From JBDUCV01 sp040003255 (GTDB lineage: Bacteria; Actinomycetota; Actinomycetes; Mycobacteriales; Jatrophihabitantaceae), in NCBI GenBank assembly GCA_040003255.1, contig JBDUCV010000040.1, positions 1-21,384 of the forward strand: a stretch of 21,384 nt of DNA, written 5' to 3'. How positions within the stretch are numbered: the first letter of the stretch is position 1; each line of letters starts with the position of its first letter. The notes under the pieces are model-generated. The model saw only the letters and a list, made by a program, of their open reading frames with translations, was not told the origin of the DNA and did not search any database. The translations under genes were made by a program, and so were the position numbers. This document shows, piece by piece, positions 1 through 8,550 of the stretch.

Positions 1-63
1 CTCCGCCACCGGTCACCTGGCCTCCGCCACCGGTCACCTGGCCTCCGCCACCGGTGACTTGGC
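1..63. repeat. 21-bp tandem repeat, three copies, within the minus-strand gene
   Basis: The unit CTCCGCCACCGGTCACCTGG plus C is repeated three times at the left edge; the third copy differs at two positions (GGTGACTTGG). Being 21 bp long, it keeps frame and encodes the heptad QVTGGGG on the minus strand. The array probably continues beyond base 1. The shared GGTCACC and GGTGACC cores are also partly palindromic. Confidence 0.85.
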
Positions 64-412
64 CACCTTCGCCACCGATACCGCTCAGGACGCGGTTCTT
101 CCCGAGGGTGGGGACCCAACCGCGATACTGGTAACGACATTGGTCGCGGACCATCCCGATGATCTCCGAGATATTCGTGCCGGCCGTCGACTCGAGCACG
201 TCGTTTTGGGCAGCGACTACGTCCGACAAGAATTGGATCTTGACGCGTGCCAGTCGCAGTCGGTCGTCGTCATCGAGGATTTCTGGATCGTTGACGAGAA
301 CATCGAGGTCGCGCAGCTTTTCGAGCTCGTGCTTGACCACCGCCAGGTGATCGATCGCCACGATGATTTCGTCGGTCGCCAGTTCGTCGCGCCTCGGTCG
401 TTCTGCCCGCAT
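1..412 (-). CDS. Unrecognised protein, C-terminally incomplete at window edge, Gly-rich repeat tail
   Basis: This minus-strand frame is open from an ATG at 412 down to base 1 (137 codons, no stop), so the gene continues to the left. An AGGAG lies 5 bases before the ATG, which is a strong start. The first 85 or so residues look helical and charged, with segments such as KHELEKLRDLDVLV and a DDDDRLRLARVK stretch. A segment with RYQYRGWVPTLGKNRVL follows at about 95-110. The chain then enters heptad repeats of QVTGGGG. No signal peptide is seen. It diverges from the TPR-CHAT gene, so the two may be co-regulated partners, for example protease and substrate. From memory only, WVPT-GKNR-type segments occur ahead of the subtilisin domain in some actinobacterial S8 peptidases; if so, the missing part may be an S8 protease. 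The function is unknown. I am confident that it is a gene but not of what it does. Confidence 0.72.
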   Translation of the reverse strand, partial: MRAERPRRDELATDEIIVAIDHLAVVKHELEKLRDLDVLVNDPEILDDDDRLRLARVKIQFLSDVVAAQNDVLESTAGTNISEIIGMVRDQCRYQYRGWVPTLGKNRVLSGIGGEGGQVTGGGGQVTGGGGQVTGGG

Positions 413-488
413 TCTGGCTCCTACAAAGCTCGTCCGTGACTGCTGTTCGAGTCAGAGGAGGCGGCTCGCGACCGCCTGATACACGAGA
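413..488. promoter_or_regulatory. Divergent intergenic region between the edge gene and TPR-CHAT
   Basis: Seventy-six bases separate the two divergent start codons, so both promoters must lie here or overlap the coding ends. The Shine-Dalgarno of the minus gene (AGGAG) is at its left end. A strong AGAGGAGG at 454-461 on the plus strand has no ATG or GTG at a normal distance, so it is either fortuitous or serves a non-canonical start. I could not identify clear -10 or -35 boxes. Confidence 0.4.
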
Positions 489-3239
489 ATGACAACGAAC
501 CGGCGCGGGCGGAAGGGGGTTGGCCGAGTGGGCGTGTCGACAACGGCCGACCTTGGCCGCGAAGCCATCCGTCTTGCTGAGGTTGATCCGCGCCAATCGG
601 CGCAGCTGGCGGACGTCGCGGCTCGCGCTGCGCGCGGTGATGCCGACCCGGCTGCTGGCTCGGTAGCAGCTCGCGCGCAGGGGCTGGCCGCGTTCCATCT
701 CCAGGATCTCGACGCGGCGCTGGAATTTCTGCAACAGGCCGTCCGGCTGGCGCGGCGCGCGAAGATGCCGGTGCTTTCTGCCGAAGCGCAGATGACCAAG
801 GCCTTCATCCTCAGTTGGCGCGGGCGACCAGGAGCCGCCCTCCGGTCGATCGAGCATGCCCTTCAGGCCTCGAGTGGTGTGGAGCGTGCGCGAGCGCTGG
901 CGCAGCGCGGAGCGATCCGCCACCAGCTGGGCCACTACGACAAAGCCCTGGAGGATTACCGCAATGCGCTGGCAAAGCTGCGTCGCGCCGGCGACACGTC
1001 GTGGGTGGCCCGGGTGCTGCAGAACCGCGGAGTGGGACGAGCTCACCGCGGCGATCTGAGCGGGGCTGTCTCGGACATGCTTGAGTCCGAGCGGCTGTAC
1101 GGGCAGTTGCGTGCCCATCTATCGCTGAGCATCGTCCACCACAACCTCGGATACGTCGAGACTCTGCGTGGCGATATCCCGGCGGCGCTGCGGTATTTCG
1201 ACCAGGCCGAGATCGGCATGCGCCGGGTGGGGTCCGACGTGGGGCCGCTGCTGCGGGATCGAAGCGAATTGTTGCTATCGGCGCGACTGGTGCGAGAGGC
1301 CCGCGAAGCAGCCCTGCAGGCACTCGACGCCTGCATAGCCGAACGCCGGTACTCCATTGTGCCCGAGGCTCGTTTGTTGCTCGCCCGTGCGGAGAAGCTG
1401 TCCGGCAACGATCATGCGGCCCAGCTGCAAGCGCAGCGCGCGGCGCGAGATCTGGATCGGCTCGGGCACCCTGAACTTGCTGCGGTGGCCCGCGTCCTGG
1501 TCCTCACGCTGGCGCTCGCTGGGGACGCTTCACGCGTGCGCGCCGCGGAACTGCAGGTCGCCGCGGCTCAGACGAAGGGACTGTGGCCGAATGTCGTCCT
1601 CGACGCTCGGCTCGCAATGGCCCGGGTCGCATTGCAGAAGGGCAGCAGCCGACAGGCTCGAGGTCTACTCGCGAGTGCAAGCCATTCACGTGTGGGCAGC
1701 AAAGCCACGATCCGGGCGGGCGCGTGGCATGCCGAAGGACTCTTGCGCCAGTCCGGCGGCGACTTGCGCGGAGCCCAATCCGCAGCACGCGCCGGACTGC
1801 GCATCCTCGACGACTATGCCGCCGCGATCGGGGCCACCGAGCTCCGGGCACATGTGGCGTCCCACCGGGGTGAGCTCGCCGAACTTGGATTGCGGATTGC
1901 GGTCGGCGAAGGATCGGCCCGAAAAGCCTTCTACTGGGCGGAGCTGGGACGGGCCAGCCACCTGAACCAGAAGGCATCCTTCGTCGACGATCCGTCGCTC
2001 GGCGACCTGACCGCGGAATTGCGGGTGGTCGCTCATGACATCAACGAGCTCCGTTCGGCAGGGCGTGCAAGTGCGGCGCTGCTCCAGCGGCAGATCGTCC
2101 TGGAGGGAGAGATCCGTGCTCACACGCGACGAGAGCGCTCGTCGCAGGCCGGGGCCGGTTCACGGTCCGCAGCTCGCTTCTCCTCGCCGGCCGAATTGGT
2201 GCGCGCGATGCCAGACGTGGCCGTCGTCGAATACATCGCGCTCGATGGCACATTGTTTGCGCTCACGGTTGTCGACGGTCGAGCGAGGATGCACACCCTT
2301 GCCGAAATCGGCGACGTCATCGGTCTAGCGGCTCGCTTGCCGTTCGCACTACATAGGCTGACGCGTCACAACGTCTCAGCTCAGAGCCGTCGCGCCGCTG
2401 CAGACCTGCTGTTCTCCACCGCCGCGCGTCTCGACGACGTCATGCTTCGTCCGCTCCGACACATCGCCGACCGGCCACTTCTCGTTGTCCCGACCGGTGC
2501 TCTGCAATGGCTGCCATGGTCGGTGCTGCCATCCTGTGTGGGCCGTCCGGTGACGGTCTCTCCGTCGGCGTCCTTGTGGCATACGGCGATGTCCGCAACC
2601 TCGGTACCGGGACCTGTGGTGGTCGCGTCTGGGCCAGCACTGAGCGGTGCGCATGCTGAAGCCGCCGCGATCGCGCGGGTGCACGGAGTGGCGCCGCTCC
2701 TGGACCGCGAGGCGACGGTCGCCGCTGTTGGTTCAGCGGCGGAGGGTGCAGCCCTGCTGCACCTTGCTGCGCATGGCCGGGTACGGGCGGACAATCCGCA
2801 ATTCGGCTCACTGTGGCTCGCCGATGGACCATTGATGATCTACGACCTGGAACGATTGCGCCGCCCTCCGCACACCGTCGTCGTCGCTGCGTGCGACACG
2901 GGGCGCCCGGTCGTCCCCGCCGGTGATGAGTTGCTGGGCCTGACTGCGACGCTGCTCAGCCAGGGCAGCGCCCAGCTTGTCGCGTCCGTCCTGCCCGTAC
3001 TGGACTTGCATACGAAGCCACTGATGCTCGGCCTGCACCGCCAGCTCGCGGCGGGGGAGCGACTCGCTCCCGCTCTCGCGGCTACCCAAGAGACATTGCG
3101 TGGAAGTGGGCCCGAAGGCATCGCGACCGCGGCCGGATTCCTATGTTTCGGTGCTGGCTTCGTCGTCCCGCCCATCGCGCCTCATGGCGCAGCCGCCCGC
3201 TACCGTCGTAGCCGACGTCCACCGAAGCGGGAGTTCTGA
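489..3239 (+). CDS. TPR-CHAT domain protein (caspase-like His/Cys protease)
   Basis: This is a 916-residue cytoplasmic protein with no signal peptide or membrane segment. The N-terminal 450 or so residues are tandem tetratricopeptide-type helical pairs, for example LGHYDKALEDYRNAL and LRGDIPAALRYFDQAE. A variable linker at about 520-570 leads into a C-terminal CHAT domain. That domain has the clan CD catalytic pair: His in LLHLAAHG and Cys in VVVAACDTG, followed by the usual GDELLGL segment. CHAT proteases with TPR arms are known as regulated cysteine proteases in defence and signalling, such as the Csx29 subunit of Craspase; here the substrate is unknown. ATG 489 has only a weak Shine-Dalgarno; GTG 528 sits 8 bases after GGAAGGGGG and may be the true start. 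The next gene begins 5 bp after the stop, which suggests co-transcription. Confidence 0.9.
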   Translation: MTTNRRGRKGVGRVGVSTTADLGREAIRLAEVDPRQSAQLADVAARAARGDADPAAGSVAARAQGLAAFHLQDLDAALEFLQQAVRLARRAKMPVLSAEAQMTKAFILSWRGRPGAALRSIEHALQASSGVERARALAQRGAIRHQLGHYDKALEDYRNALAKLRRAGDTSWVARVLQNRGVGRAHRGDLSGAVSDMLESERLYGQLRAHLSLSIVHHNLGYVETLRGDIPAALRYFDQAEIGMRRVGSDVGPLLRDRSELLLSARLVREAREAALQALDACIAERRYSIVPEARLLLARAEKLSGNDHAAQLQAQRAARDLDRLGHPELAAVARVLVLTLALAGDASRVRAAELQVAAAQTKGLWPNVVLDARLAMARVALQKGSSRQARGLLASASHSRVGSKATIRAGAWHAEGLLRQSGGDLRGAQSAARAGLRILDDYAAAIGATELRAHVASHRGELAELGLRIAVGEGSARKAFYWAELGRASHLNQKASFVDDPSLGDLTAELRVVAHDINELRSAGRASAALLQRQIVLEGEIRAHTRRERSSQAGAGSRSAARFSSPAELVRAMPDVAVVEYIALDGTLFALTVVDGRARMHTLAEIGDVIGLAARLPFALHRLTRHNVSAQSRRAAADLLFSTAARLDDVMLRPLRHIADRPLLVVPTGALQWLPWSVLPSCVGRPVTVSPSASLWHTAMSATSVPGPVVVASGPALSGAHAEAAAIARVHGVAPLLDREATVAAVGSAAEGAALLHLAAHGRVRADNPQFGSLWLADGPLMIYDLERLRRPPHTVVVAACDTGRPVVPAGDELLGLTATLLSQGSAQLVASVLPVLDLHTKPLMLGLHRQLAAGERLAPALAATQETLRGSGPEGIATAAGFLCFGAGFVVPPIAPHGAAARYRRSRRPPKREF

Positions 3240-3244
3240 ACCAG

Positions 3245-4801
3245 ATGCGAGTGACCGGGCTGGGGCATGCCAGTGTCTACATCGAGACCGCCCACGGCAG
3301 CATCCTCACCGACCCGTGGGTCAATCCGGCGTACTTCGGCTCGTGGTTCCCGTTCCCCGACAACAGCGAGCTCGACTGGGACCGCTTCGGCCGCGCCGAC
3401 TACCTATTCGTCAGCCACCTGCACCACGACCATTTCGACCCCGAGCATCTGGCCAAGCACGTCAATAAGGACGCGACCGTGCTGCTGCCGGAGTATCCGA
3501 CGACCGAACTACGCGACGCGCTGCACGACCTCGGCTTCCATCGCTTCGTCGAGACGGTGGCGGGCGAACCGGTCGAGCTGGACGGGCTGCAGGTGATGAT
3601 CCAGTCTCTGACCTCGCCCACCGATGGCCCGATCGGCGATTCGTCGCTATGGGTCTACGACGGCGAGCAGCGGCTGCTCAACCAGAATGACGCCCGTCCC
3701 GCCGACCTCGATGTATTCCGCGAGCTGGGACCGGTCGACGCATATCTGATCCAATTCTCCGGGGCGATCTGGTTCCCGATGGTTTACGAGCTGCCCAAGC
3801 GTGCCAAGCAGGCACTTGGACAGACCAAGCGTGACCGGCAGTTCGACCGAACCCTGCGCTATATCGACGAGCTGGGGGCGCGGTTCGTCTTCCCGACGGC
3901 GGGGCCGCCGTGCTTCCTCGATGAGGAGCTGTGGGGCTTCAACGACATCTTCGGCGACGAGTCGAATATTTTCCCCGACCAGTCGGTGTATCTGAATTGG
4001 CTACGGGAGAAGGGACACGACGAGGGTCGGCTGCTGCTGCCAGGCACCGTCGCCGAGGTGGCGCAGCCGGGTTGCCCGGTGGCTCACCCGTACGATCCGG
4101 TGCTGGTGTTCGACGGCAAGGTGGCATATCTGCGCGCCTATCAGTCCCGCCGTCAACCCGAGGTCGAGGCGACAAAGGCTGGCTGGGCGCGCCCGGAAAT
4201 CGATGTTCTCGGTGCCATCCGCGACTGGTTCACCCCGCTGCTGGAAGAAGCCGACCACATGGCGGCCGGCATCAACGGCGGGGTGCGCTTCACCGCCGAG
4301 GACGCTGAGCGGGGCGACGTCGACATGCTGCTCGATTTCCTCGCCCGCGAGGTGCGCGTCTACGCCGGAGAAAAGGTGCGCTACCGGTTCCGCACCCGCC
4401 GCGCCTACCTCGAGCAGCTGATCGCCGACCACGAGATCGACTGGGTGAATAGCCTGTTCCTGTCGTGCCGGTTCTCCGCTCAGCGCGTCGGCCCGTACAA
4501 CGAGTTCATCTACGTGTTCTTCAAGTGCCTGTCCGAGGAGCGACTCAACTACGCCGAGGGCTGGTTCGCCGAGCAGAACAGTGCCGAAGCGGCCGAGATG
4601 ACCAACCTCGACGGCTGGGACGTGCAACGGCGTTGTCCGCACCTGAAGGCCGATCTGTCGCGCTTCGGCAGTGTCGACGGGGACGTGCTCACCTGCCAGA
4701 TGCACGGGTGGAAATGGCGATTGACGGACGGCAAGTGCCTGACCTCGGTCGGTCACGATATTCGCAGTACCCCGGCCGTGCGGCCAACGTCGGTTGATTG
4801 A
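3245..4801 (+). CDS. MBL-fold hydrolase with C-terminal Rieske [2Fe-2S] domain (CMAH-like)
   Basis: The protein is 518 residues. The N-terminal half is a metallo-beta-lactamase fold with the metal motif HLHHDH (His58, His60, Asp62, His63) after a GLGHAS strand. A middle region with SGAIWFPMVYEL and FVFPTAGPPCFLDEE resembles the equivalent part of CMP-N-acetylneuraminate hydroxylase. The C-terminal 55 residues hold a Rieske cluster site: Cys464-x-His466 and Cys484-x2-His487. CMAH proteins carry the Rieske domain at the N-terminus, so the order here is reversed. The reaction is unknown; an iron-dependent monooxygenase acting on a sugar or polyol derivative is a guess. It starts 5 bp after the CHAT stop, with GGGAG 11 bases upstream, and lies 35 bp before iolC, so it could serve either module. 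Confidence 0.85.
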   Translation: MRVTGLGHASVYIETAHGSILTDPWVNPAYFGSWFPFPDNSELDWDRFGRADYLFVSHLHHDHFDPEHLAKHVNKDATVLLPEYPTTELRDALHDLGFHRFVETVAGEPVELDGLQVMIQSLTSPTDGPIGDSSLWVYDGEQRLLNQNDARPADLDVFRELGPVDAYLIQFSGAIWFPMVYELPKRAKQALGQTKRDRQFDRTLRYIDELGARFVFPTAGPPCFLDEELWGFNDIFGDESNIFPDQSVYLNWLREKGHDEGRLLLPGTVAEVAQPGCPVAHPYDPVLVFDGKVAYLRAYQSRRQPEVEATKAGWARPEIDVLGAIRDWFTPLLEEADHMAAGINGGVRFTAEDAERGDVDMLLDFLAREVRVYAGEKVRYRFRTRRAYLEQLIADHEIDWVNSLFLSCRFSAQRVGPYNEFIYVFFKCLSEERLNYAEGWFAEQNSAEAAEMTNLDGWDVQRRCPHLKADLSRFGSVDGDVLTCQMHGWKWRLTDGKCLTSVGHDIRSTPAVRPTSVD

Positions 4802-4836
4802 CTTGCGAAGCCGGGAGTCGCACGCTGGCGAGCACG

Positions 4837-5784
4837 ATGGAACGCTTCGATCTGATCACCATCGGGCGGGTCGGCGTCGACCTGTATCCGCTGCAAGGTG
4901 GCGTCCGGCTCGAGGACGTCGACAGGTTCGGCAGGTTCTTGGGCGGCACTGCCACCAACGTCGCGGTCGCAGCTGCCCGGCACGGTCGGCGCAGCGCCGT
5001 GATTACCCGCACCGGGGCCGATCCCTTCGGCCGCTTCGTGCATCGCGCCCTTCGAGAACTCGGAGTTGACGACCGTTACGTCACGCCGGTGACCGGGCTG
5101 AAGACGCCGATCACGTTCTGCGAGATCTTTCCGCCGGACGACTTCCCCCTGTACTTCTATCGCGAGCCCAGGGCGCCCGACCTGGTCATCGAGCCTGCCG
5201 AGCTTGACCTCGCCGCGATCGCCGAGGCCCGGATCTTCTGGGCGACGGTCACCGGTCTGGCTGAGCAACCCAGCCGCGCTGCCCATCACGCGGCGTGGCA
5301 GGCGCGTGGCCGCGCGCCGTTGACCATCCTGGACCTGGATTACCGGCCGATGTTCTGGGCATCGGTCGCTGAAGCCCGAGAGCAGGCGGCCCAAGCGCTG
5401 CAGCGCGTCACGGTTGCAGTGGGCAACCGGCAGGAATGCGAGATCGCGGTCGGCGAGAGCGATCCACATCGAGCCGCCGCGGCGCTGCTGGATGCCGGCG
5501 TGCAACTCGCGCTCATCAAGCAGGGTCCGAAAGGGGTCCTGGCATGCACCCGCGACGAGGTGGTCGAGACGCCGCCGCTGCCCGTTGAGGTGGTCAACGG
5601 CCTGGGCGCCGGGGACGGGTTCGGAGGCGCGCTGTGCCACGGACTACTCGCGGGCTGGCCGTTGGAACGCACGGTGCGCTTCGCGAACGCGGCCGGTGCG
5701 ATCGTGGCGTCGAGGTTGGAGTGCTCGACGGCGATGCCGACCACTGACGAGGTCGAGGCGCTGGTGGCGGTAAGCGATGGGTGA
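4837..5784 (+). CDS. iolC: 5-dehydro-2-deoxygluconokinase (IolC), PfkB family
   Basis: This 315-residue PfkB-type sugar kinase phosphorylates 5-dehydro-2-deoxy-D-gluconate (DKG) with ATP, just before the aldolase step of inositol breakdown. The N-terminal GGTATNVAVAAARHG segment binds the sugar. The C-terminal NGLGAGDGFGGAL holds the anion hole and the catalytic base, Asp260. The start is placed at ATG 4837, where the family-typical MERFDLITIGRVGVDL begins; a TTG at 4798 would add 13 unlike residues and overlap the previous stop. The Shine-Dalgarno is weak, so coupling to the upstream gene is plausible. It is followed by iolB, which fixes the pathway. Confidence 0.92.
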   Translation: MERFDLITIGRVGVDLYPLQGGVRLEDVDRFGRFLGGTATNVAVAAARHGRRSAVITRTGADPFGRFVHRALRELGVDDRYVTPVTGLKTPITFCEIFPPDDFPLYFYREPRAPDLVIEPAELDLAAIAEARIFWATVTGLAEQPSRAAHHAAWQARGRAPLTILDLDYRPMFWASVAEAREQAAQALQRVTVAVGNRQECEIAVGESDPHRAAAALLDAGVQLALIKQGPKGVLACTRDEVVETPPLPVEVVNGLGAGDGFGGALCHGLLAGWPLERTVRFANAAGAIVASRLECSTAMPTTDEVEALVAVSDG

Positions 5785-5809
5785 CCTGAGCGTCGATGGC
5801 CGACTCGCC

Positions 5810-5813
5810 GAGG
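5810..5813 (+). promoter_or_regulatory. Ribosome binding site of iolB
   Basis: GAGG lies 10 bases before ATG 5824 and supports that start within the 39-bp gap after iolC. Confidence 0.5.
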
Positions 5814-5823
5814 TGGCACGGAC

Positions 5824-6678
5824 ATGAACGGGCTGCACCGGCGACGTGCCGACTCGGCGGGCCGCGACTTCGCGCTCGACATCGGCCCCGAGTCGGCGGG
5901 CTGGCGTTACACCGGCCTGAGGATCCTGGAACTTGCGCCTGGTGCGGAGCGGACGGTGCCCGCCGGGGTCAACGAGACGATCGTGGTGCCGCTGTCCGGG
6001 GCGTGCACGGTCCAGGCCGATGGTCAGCGTGCTGACCTCGCCGGGCGTGACAACGTGTTTTCTGGCGTCACAGACGTGGCGTACGTGCCGCGAGACTCGG
6101 CGCTGGTGGTTCGCAGCGACGGCGGTGGTCGATTCGCGCTCGCGACCGCACGTGCCTCGGCGCCGGGCGCCTTCCGGCACGTAACCGCCGCCGATGTTCC
6201 AGTTGAACTGCGCGGCGCCGGCCCGTGCTCACGCGAGGTGCACAACTTCGGGCTACCCGGCGTGCTGGCCGCCGACCGGATCATCGCCTGCGAGGTGATC
6301 ACACCGGGGGGCAACTGGTCTTCCTACCCGCCGCACAAGCACGACGAGCGGCGCCCGGGCGAGTCTGAACTCGAGGAGATCTACTACTACGAAGTCGACC
6401 GCGACGGCCCCGCCTATCAGCGGGTGTACGGCACCACGGAGCGTCCCATCGACGTCCTGGCCGAGGTCCGTACCGGTGACGTCGTGCTGATCCCGCACGG
6501 CTGGCACGGACCGTCGATGGCTGCGCCGGGATACGACCTGTACTACCTGAACGTGATGGCTGGTCCCGGCCCGCGGGCGTGGGCGATCAGCGACGACCCG
6601 GCGCATGCGTGGGTTCGCGACACCTGGGTCAATCAGCCGGTCGATGCGCGGCTGCCGTTGGCGAAGGTCCGCGCATGA
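5824..6678 (+). CDS. iolB: 5-deoxy-glucuronate isomerase (IolB)
   Basis: This 284-residue bicupin converts 5-deoxy-D-glucuronate, the product of IolD, to 5-dehydro-2-deoxy-D-gluconate, the substrate of IolC. The C-terminal cupin has the metal-binding PPHKHDE (His171, His173), then a SELEEIYYYEV segment and GWHGPS further on, all typical of IolB. The N-terminal cupin is degenerate, as in the family. The length is close to the usual 270-300. The stop overlaps the iolD start in an ATGA, so the two are translationally coupled. Confidence 0.95.
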   Translation: MNGLHRRRADSAGRDFALDIGPESAGWRYTGLRILELAPGAERTVPAGVNETIVVPLSGACTVQADGQRADLAGRDNVFSGVTDVAYVPRDSALVVRSDGGGRFALATARASAPGAFRHVTAADVPVELRGAGPCSREVHNFGLPGVLAADRIIACEVITPGGNWSSYPPHKHDERRPGESELEEIYYYEVDRDGPAYQRVYGTTERPIDVLAEVRTGDVVLIPHGWHGPSMAAPGYDLYYLNVMAGPGPRAWAISDDPAHAWVRDTWVNQPVDARLPLAKVRA

Positions 6679-8540
6679 GGCTCACCGTGGCGCAGGCGCT
6701 CGTCCGATTCCTCGCGGCTCAACGCAGCGAACGCGACGGTGTCGAGCACAAGCTGATCGAGGGCTGCTTCGGCATCTTCGGGCATGGCAATGTCGCGGGC
6801 GTCGGCCAGGCGCTGCTCGAAGCCGAGCTGACTGATCCAGGATCATTGCGCTACCTGCTGGGCCGTAACGAGCAGGGCATGGTGCATGCTGCGGCCGGGT
6901 TCGCGCGAATGCGCAACAGGCTCTCGACGCTGGCCGTCACCACGTCGATCGGACCAGGCGCCACCAACCTGGTCACCGGAGCGGCGCTCGCCACGATCAA
7001 CCGGCTGCCCGTCCTGCTACTGCCGGGCGACGTATTCGGCACTCGCGTCGCGAATCCCGTCCTGCAGGAGCTCGAGGATCCGCGCACCTTCGACATCAGC
7101 GTCAACGACGCCTTGCGTCCGGTGTCGCGGTTCTTCGACCGGATCTGGCGTCCGGAGCAGCTGCCGTCCGCGCTGCTGGCCGCGATGCGCGTCTTGACTG
7201 ACCCAGCCGAAACCGGCGCAGTGACTCTGGCTTTGCCGCAGGACGTGCAGGCCGAGGCGTTCGACTGGGCCGACGAGCTGTTCGCGCACCGCGTGTGGCA
7301 CGTCGCCCGCCAGGCACCCGACCCGGCCGCGCTCACCCGCGCTGTGGAGGTGATCCGCTCGGCCCATCGTCCGCTGATCGTGGCCGGCGGTGGCGTCATT
7401 TACGCCGAGGCCACCGACGTGCTGCGGGCCTTCGCCGAGGGCACCGGCATCCCGGTCGCCGAGACGCAGGCAGGCAAGGGCTCGCTGCGGCATGACCATC
7501 CGCTTGCGGTGGGCGCGATCGGCGCGACCGGTACCACTGCAGCGAACGCGCTGGCGGCAACCGCCGATGTCGTCATGGGGGTCGGCACCAGGTGGACCGA
7601 CTTCACCACCGCATCCCGCACGCTCTTCGCCGAACGCGGTGTGCGCTTCGTCAACGTCAACGTCGCTGCCTTCGACGCCGCCAAGCACGCGGGTGTCGCC
7701 GTGGTCGGCGACGCGCGGATCGCAATCGAGCAATTCGGCGGCGCTCTTGCGGGATACGACACCGGGCCCGACTACCGGCAGCGCATCGCTGATCTCGCGG
7801 CGGCCTGGGACCGCACCGTCGACCATGCCTACCGATTGGGTCACGGCCCGCTACCCGCCCAGTCCGAGGTGATCGGTGCCGTCAACGACATCGCCGACCC
7901 GCGTGACGTCGTCGTCTCGGCGGCCGGATCGATGCCCGGTGACCTGCACAAGCTCTGGCGAACGCGGGACGCGAAGGGTTACCACGTCGAGTACGGCTTC
8001 TCCTGCATGGGTTACGAGATCGCCGGCGGTCTCGGGGTCAAGCTGGCCGCTCCCGAGCGCGACGTGTTCGTCATGGTCGGCGACGGCTCGTACCTGATGA
8101 TGGCTCAGGAGCTGGTGACCTCGATCCAGGAGGGCGTCAAGCTGATCGTGGTGCTGGTCCAGAACCAGGGATTCGCCTCGATCGGGCGACTCTCGGAATC
8201 CGTCGGCTCACAACGCTTCGGCACCGCCTACCGCTACCGAGGTCCGGGCGGGCGGCTCGACGGGCAGGTGCTGCCCGTCGACCTTGCCGCGAACGCCGAA
8301 AGCCTCGGCGCCGACATGCTGCGCGTGCAGACCATTGCCGAACTGCGCACGGCACTTGCCAAGGCCAAGGCGGCCGAGCGGACCACCGTGGTGCACATCG
8401 AGGTCGATCCGCTGGTCGCGGCGCCGGACGGCAACGCCTGGTGGGACGTGCCCGTCGCCGAGGTCGCCACCCTCGACACCACAACCAGTGCGCGCATCGA
8501 ATACGAGCGGGCGAAGCGCGCCCAACGGAACTACCTGTGA
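6675..8540 (+). CDS. iolD: 3D-(3,5/4)-trihydroxycyclohexane-1,2-dione acylhydrolase (IolD)
   Basis: This 621-residue thiamine-diphosphate enzyme hydrolytically opens the six-membered ring of the trihydroxycyclohexanedione to 5-deoxy-glucuronate. The layout is that of the acetolactate-synthase superfamily. The N-terminal Pyr domain has the activating Glu66 in RNEQGMVHAA, a central Rossmann-like domain has AGGGVIYAEA, and the C-terminal PP domain has the ThDP/Mg motif beginning GDGSYLMM at about 469 and ending LVQNQG. The start is at ATG 6675 (MRLTVAQALVRFL), overlapping the iolB stop by 4 bp. The frame is open further upstream, but those residues lie inside iolB and are not family-like. Confidence 0.95.
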   Translation: MRLTVAQALVRFLAAQRSERDGVEHKLIEGCFGIFGHGNVAGVGQALLEAELTDPGSLRYLLGRNEQGMVHAAAGFARMRNRLSTLAVTTSIGPGATNLVTGAALATINRLPVLLLPGDVFGTRVANPVLQELEDPRTFDISVNDALRPVSRFFDRIWRPEQLPSALLAAMRVLTDPAETGAVTLALPQDVQAEAFDWADELFAHRVWHVARQAPDPAALTRAVEVIRSAHRPLIVAGGGVIYAEATDVLRAFAEGTGIPVAETQAGKGSLRHDHPLAVGAIGATGTTAANALAATADVVMGVGTRWTDFTTASRTLFAERGVRFVNVNVAAFDAAKHAGVAVVGDARIAIEQFGGALAGYDTGPDYRQRIADLAAAWDRTVDHAYRLGHGPLPAQSEVIGAVNDIADPRDVVVSAAGSMPGDLHKLWRTRDAKGYHVEYGFSCMGYEIAGGLGVKLAAPERDVFVMVGDGSYLMMAQELVTSIQEGVKLIVVLVQNQGFASIGRLSESVGSQRFGTAYRYRGPGGRLDGQVLPVDLAANAESLGADMLRVQTIAELRTALAKAKAAERTTVVHIEVDPLVAAPDGNAWWDVPVAEVATLDTTTSARIEYERAKRAQRNYL

Positions 8541-8550
8541 AGGAACCGCC

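Noticed and set aside
1..63. CRISPR array at the left edge
   Set aside because: The 21-bp units are contiguous with no spacers and encode an in-frame heptad.
59..439. Plus-strand open frame of 126 codons at the left edge
   Set aside because: It mirrors the minus-strand gene, which has a strong Shine-Dalgarno, in-frame repeats and protein-like composition; the plus frame has no ribosome binding site or family resemblance.
270..1118. Long minus-strand open frame over the CHAT gene start
   Set aside because: It is an antisense shadow of high-GC coding DNA; the translation is Arg/Pro/His-rich and overlaps two better-supported genes.
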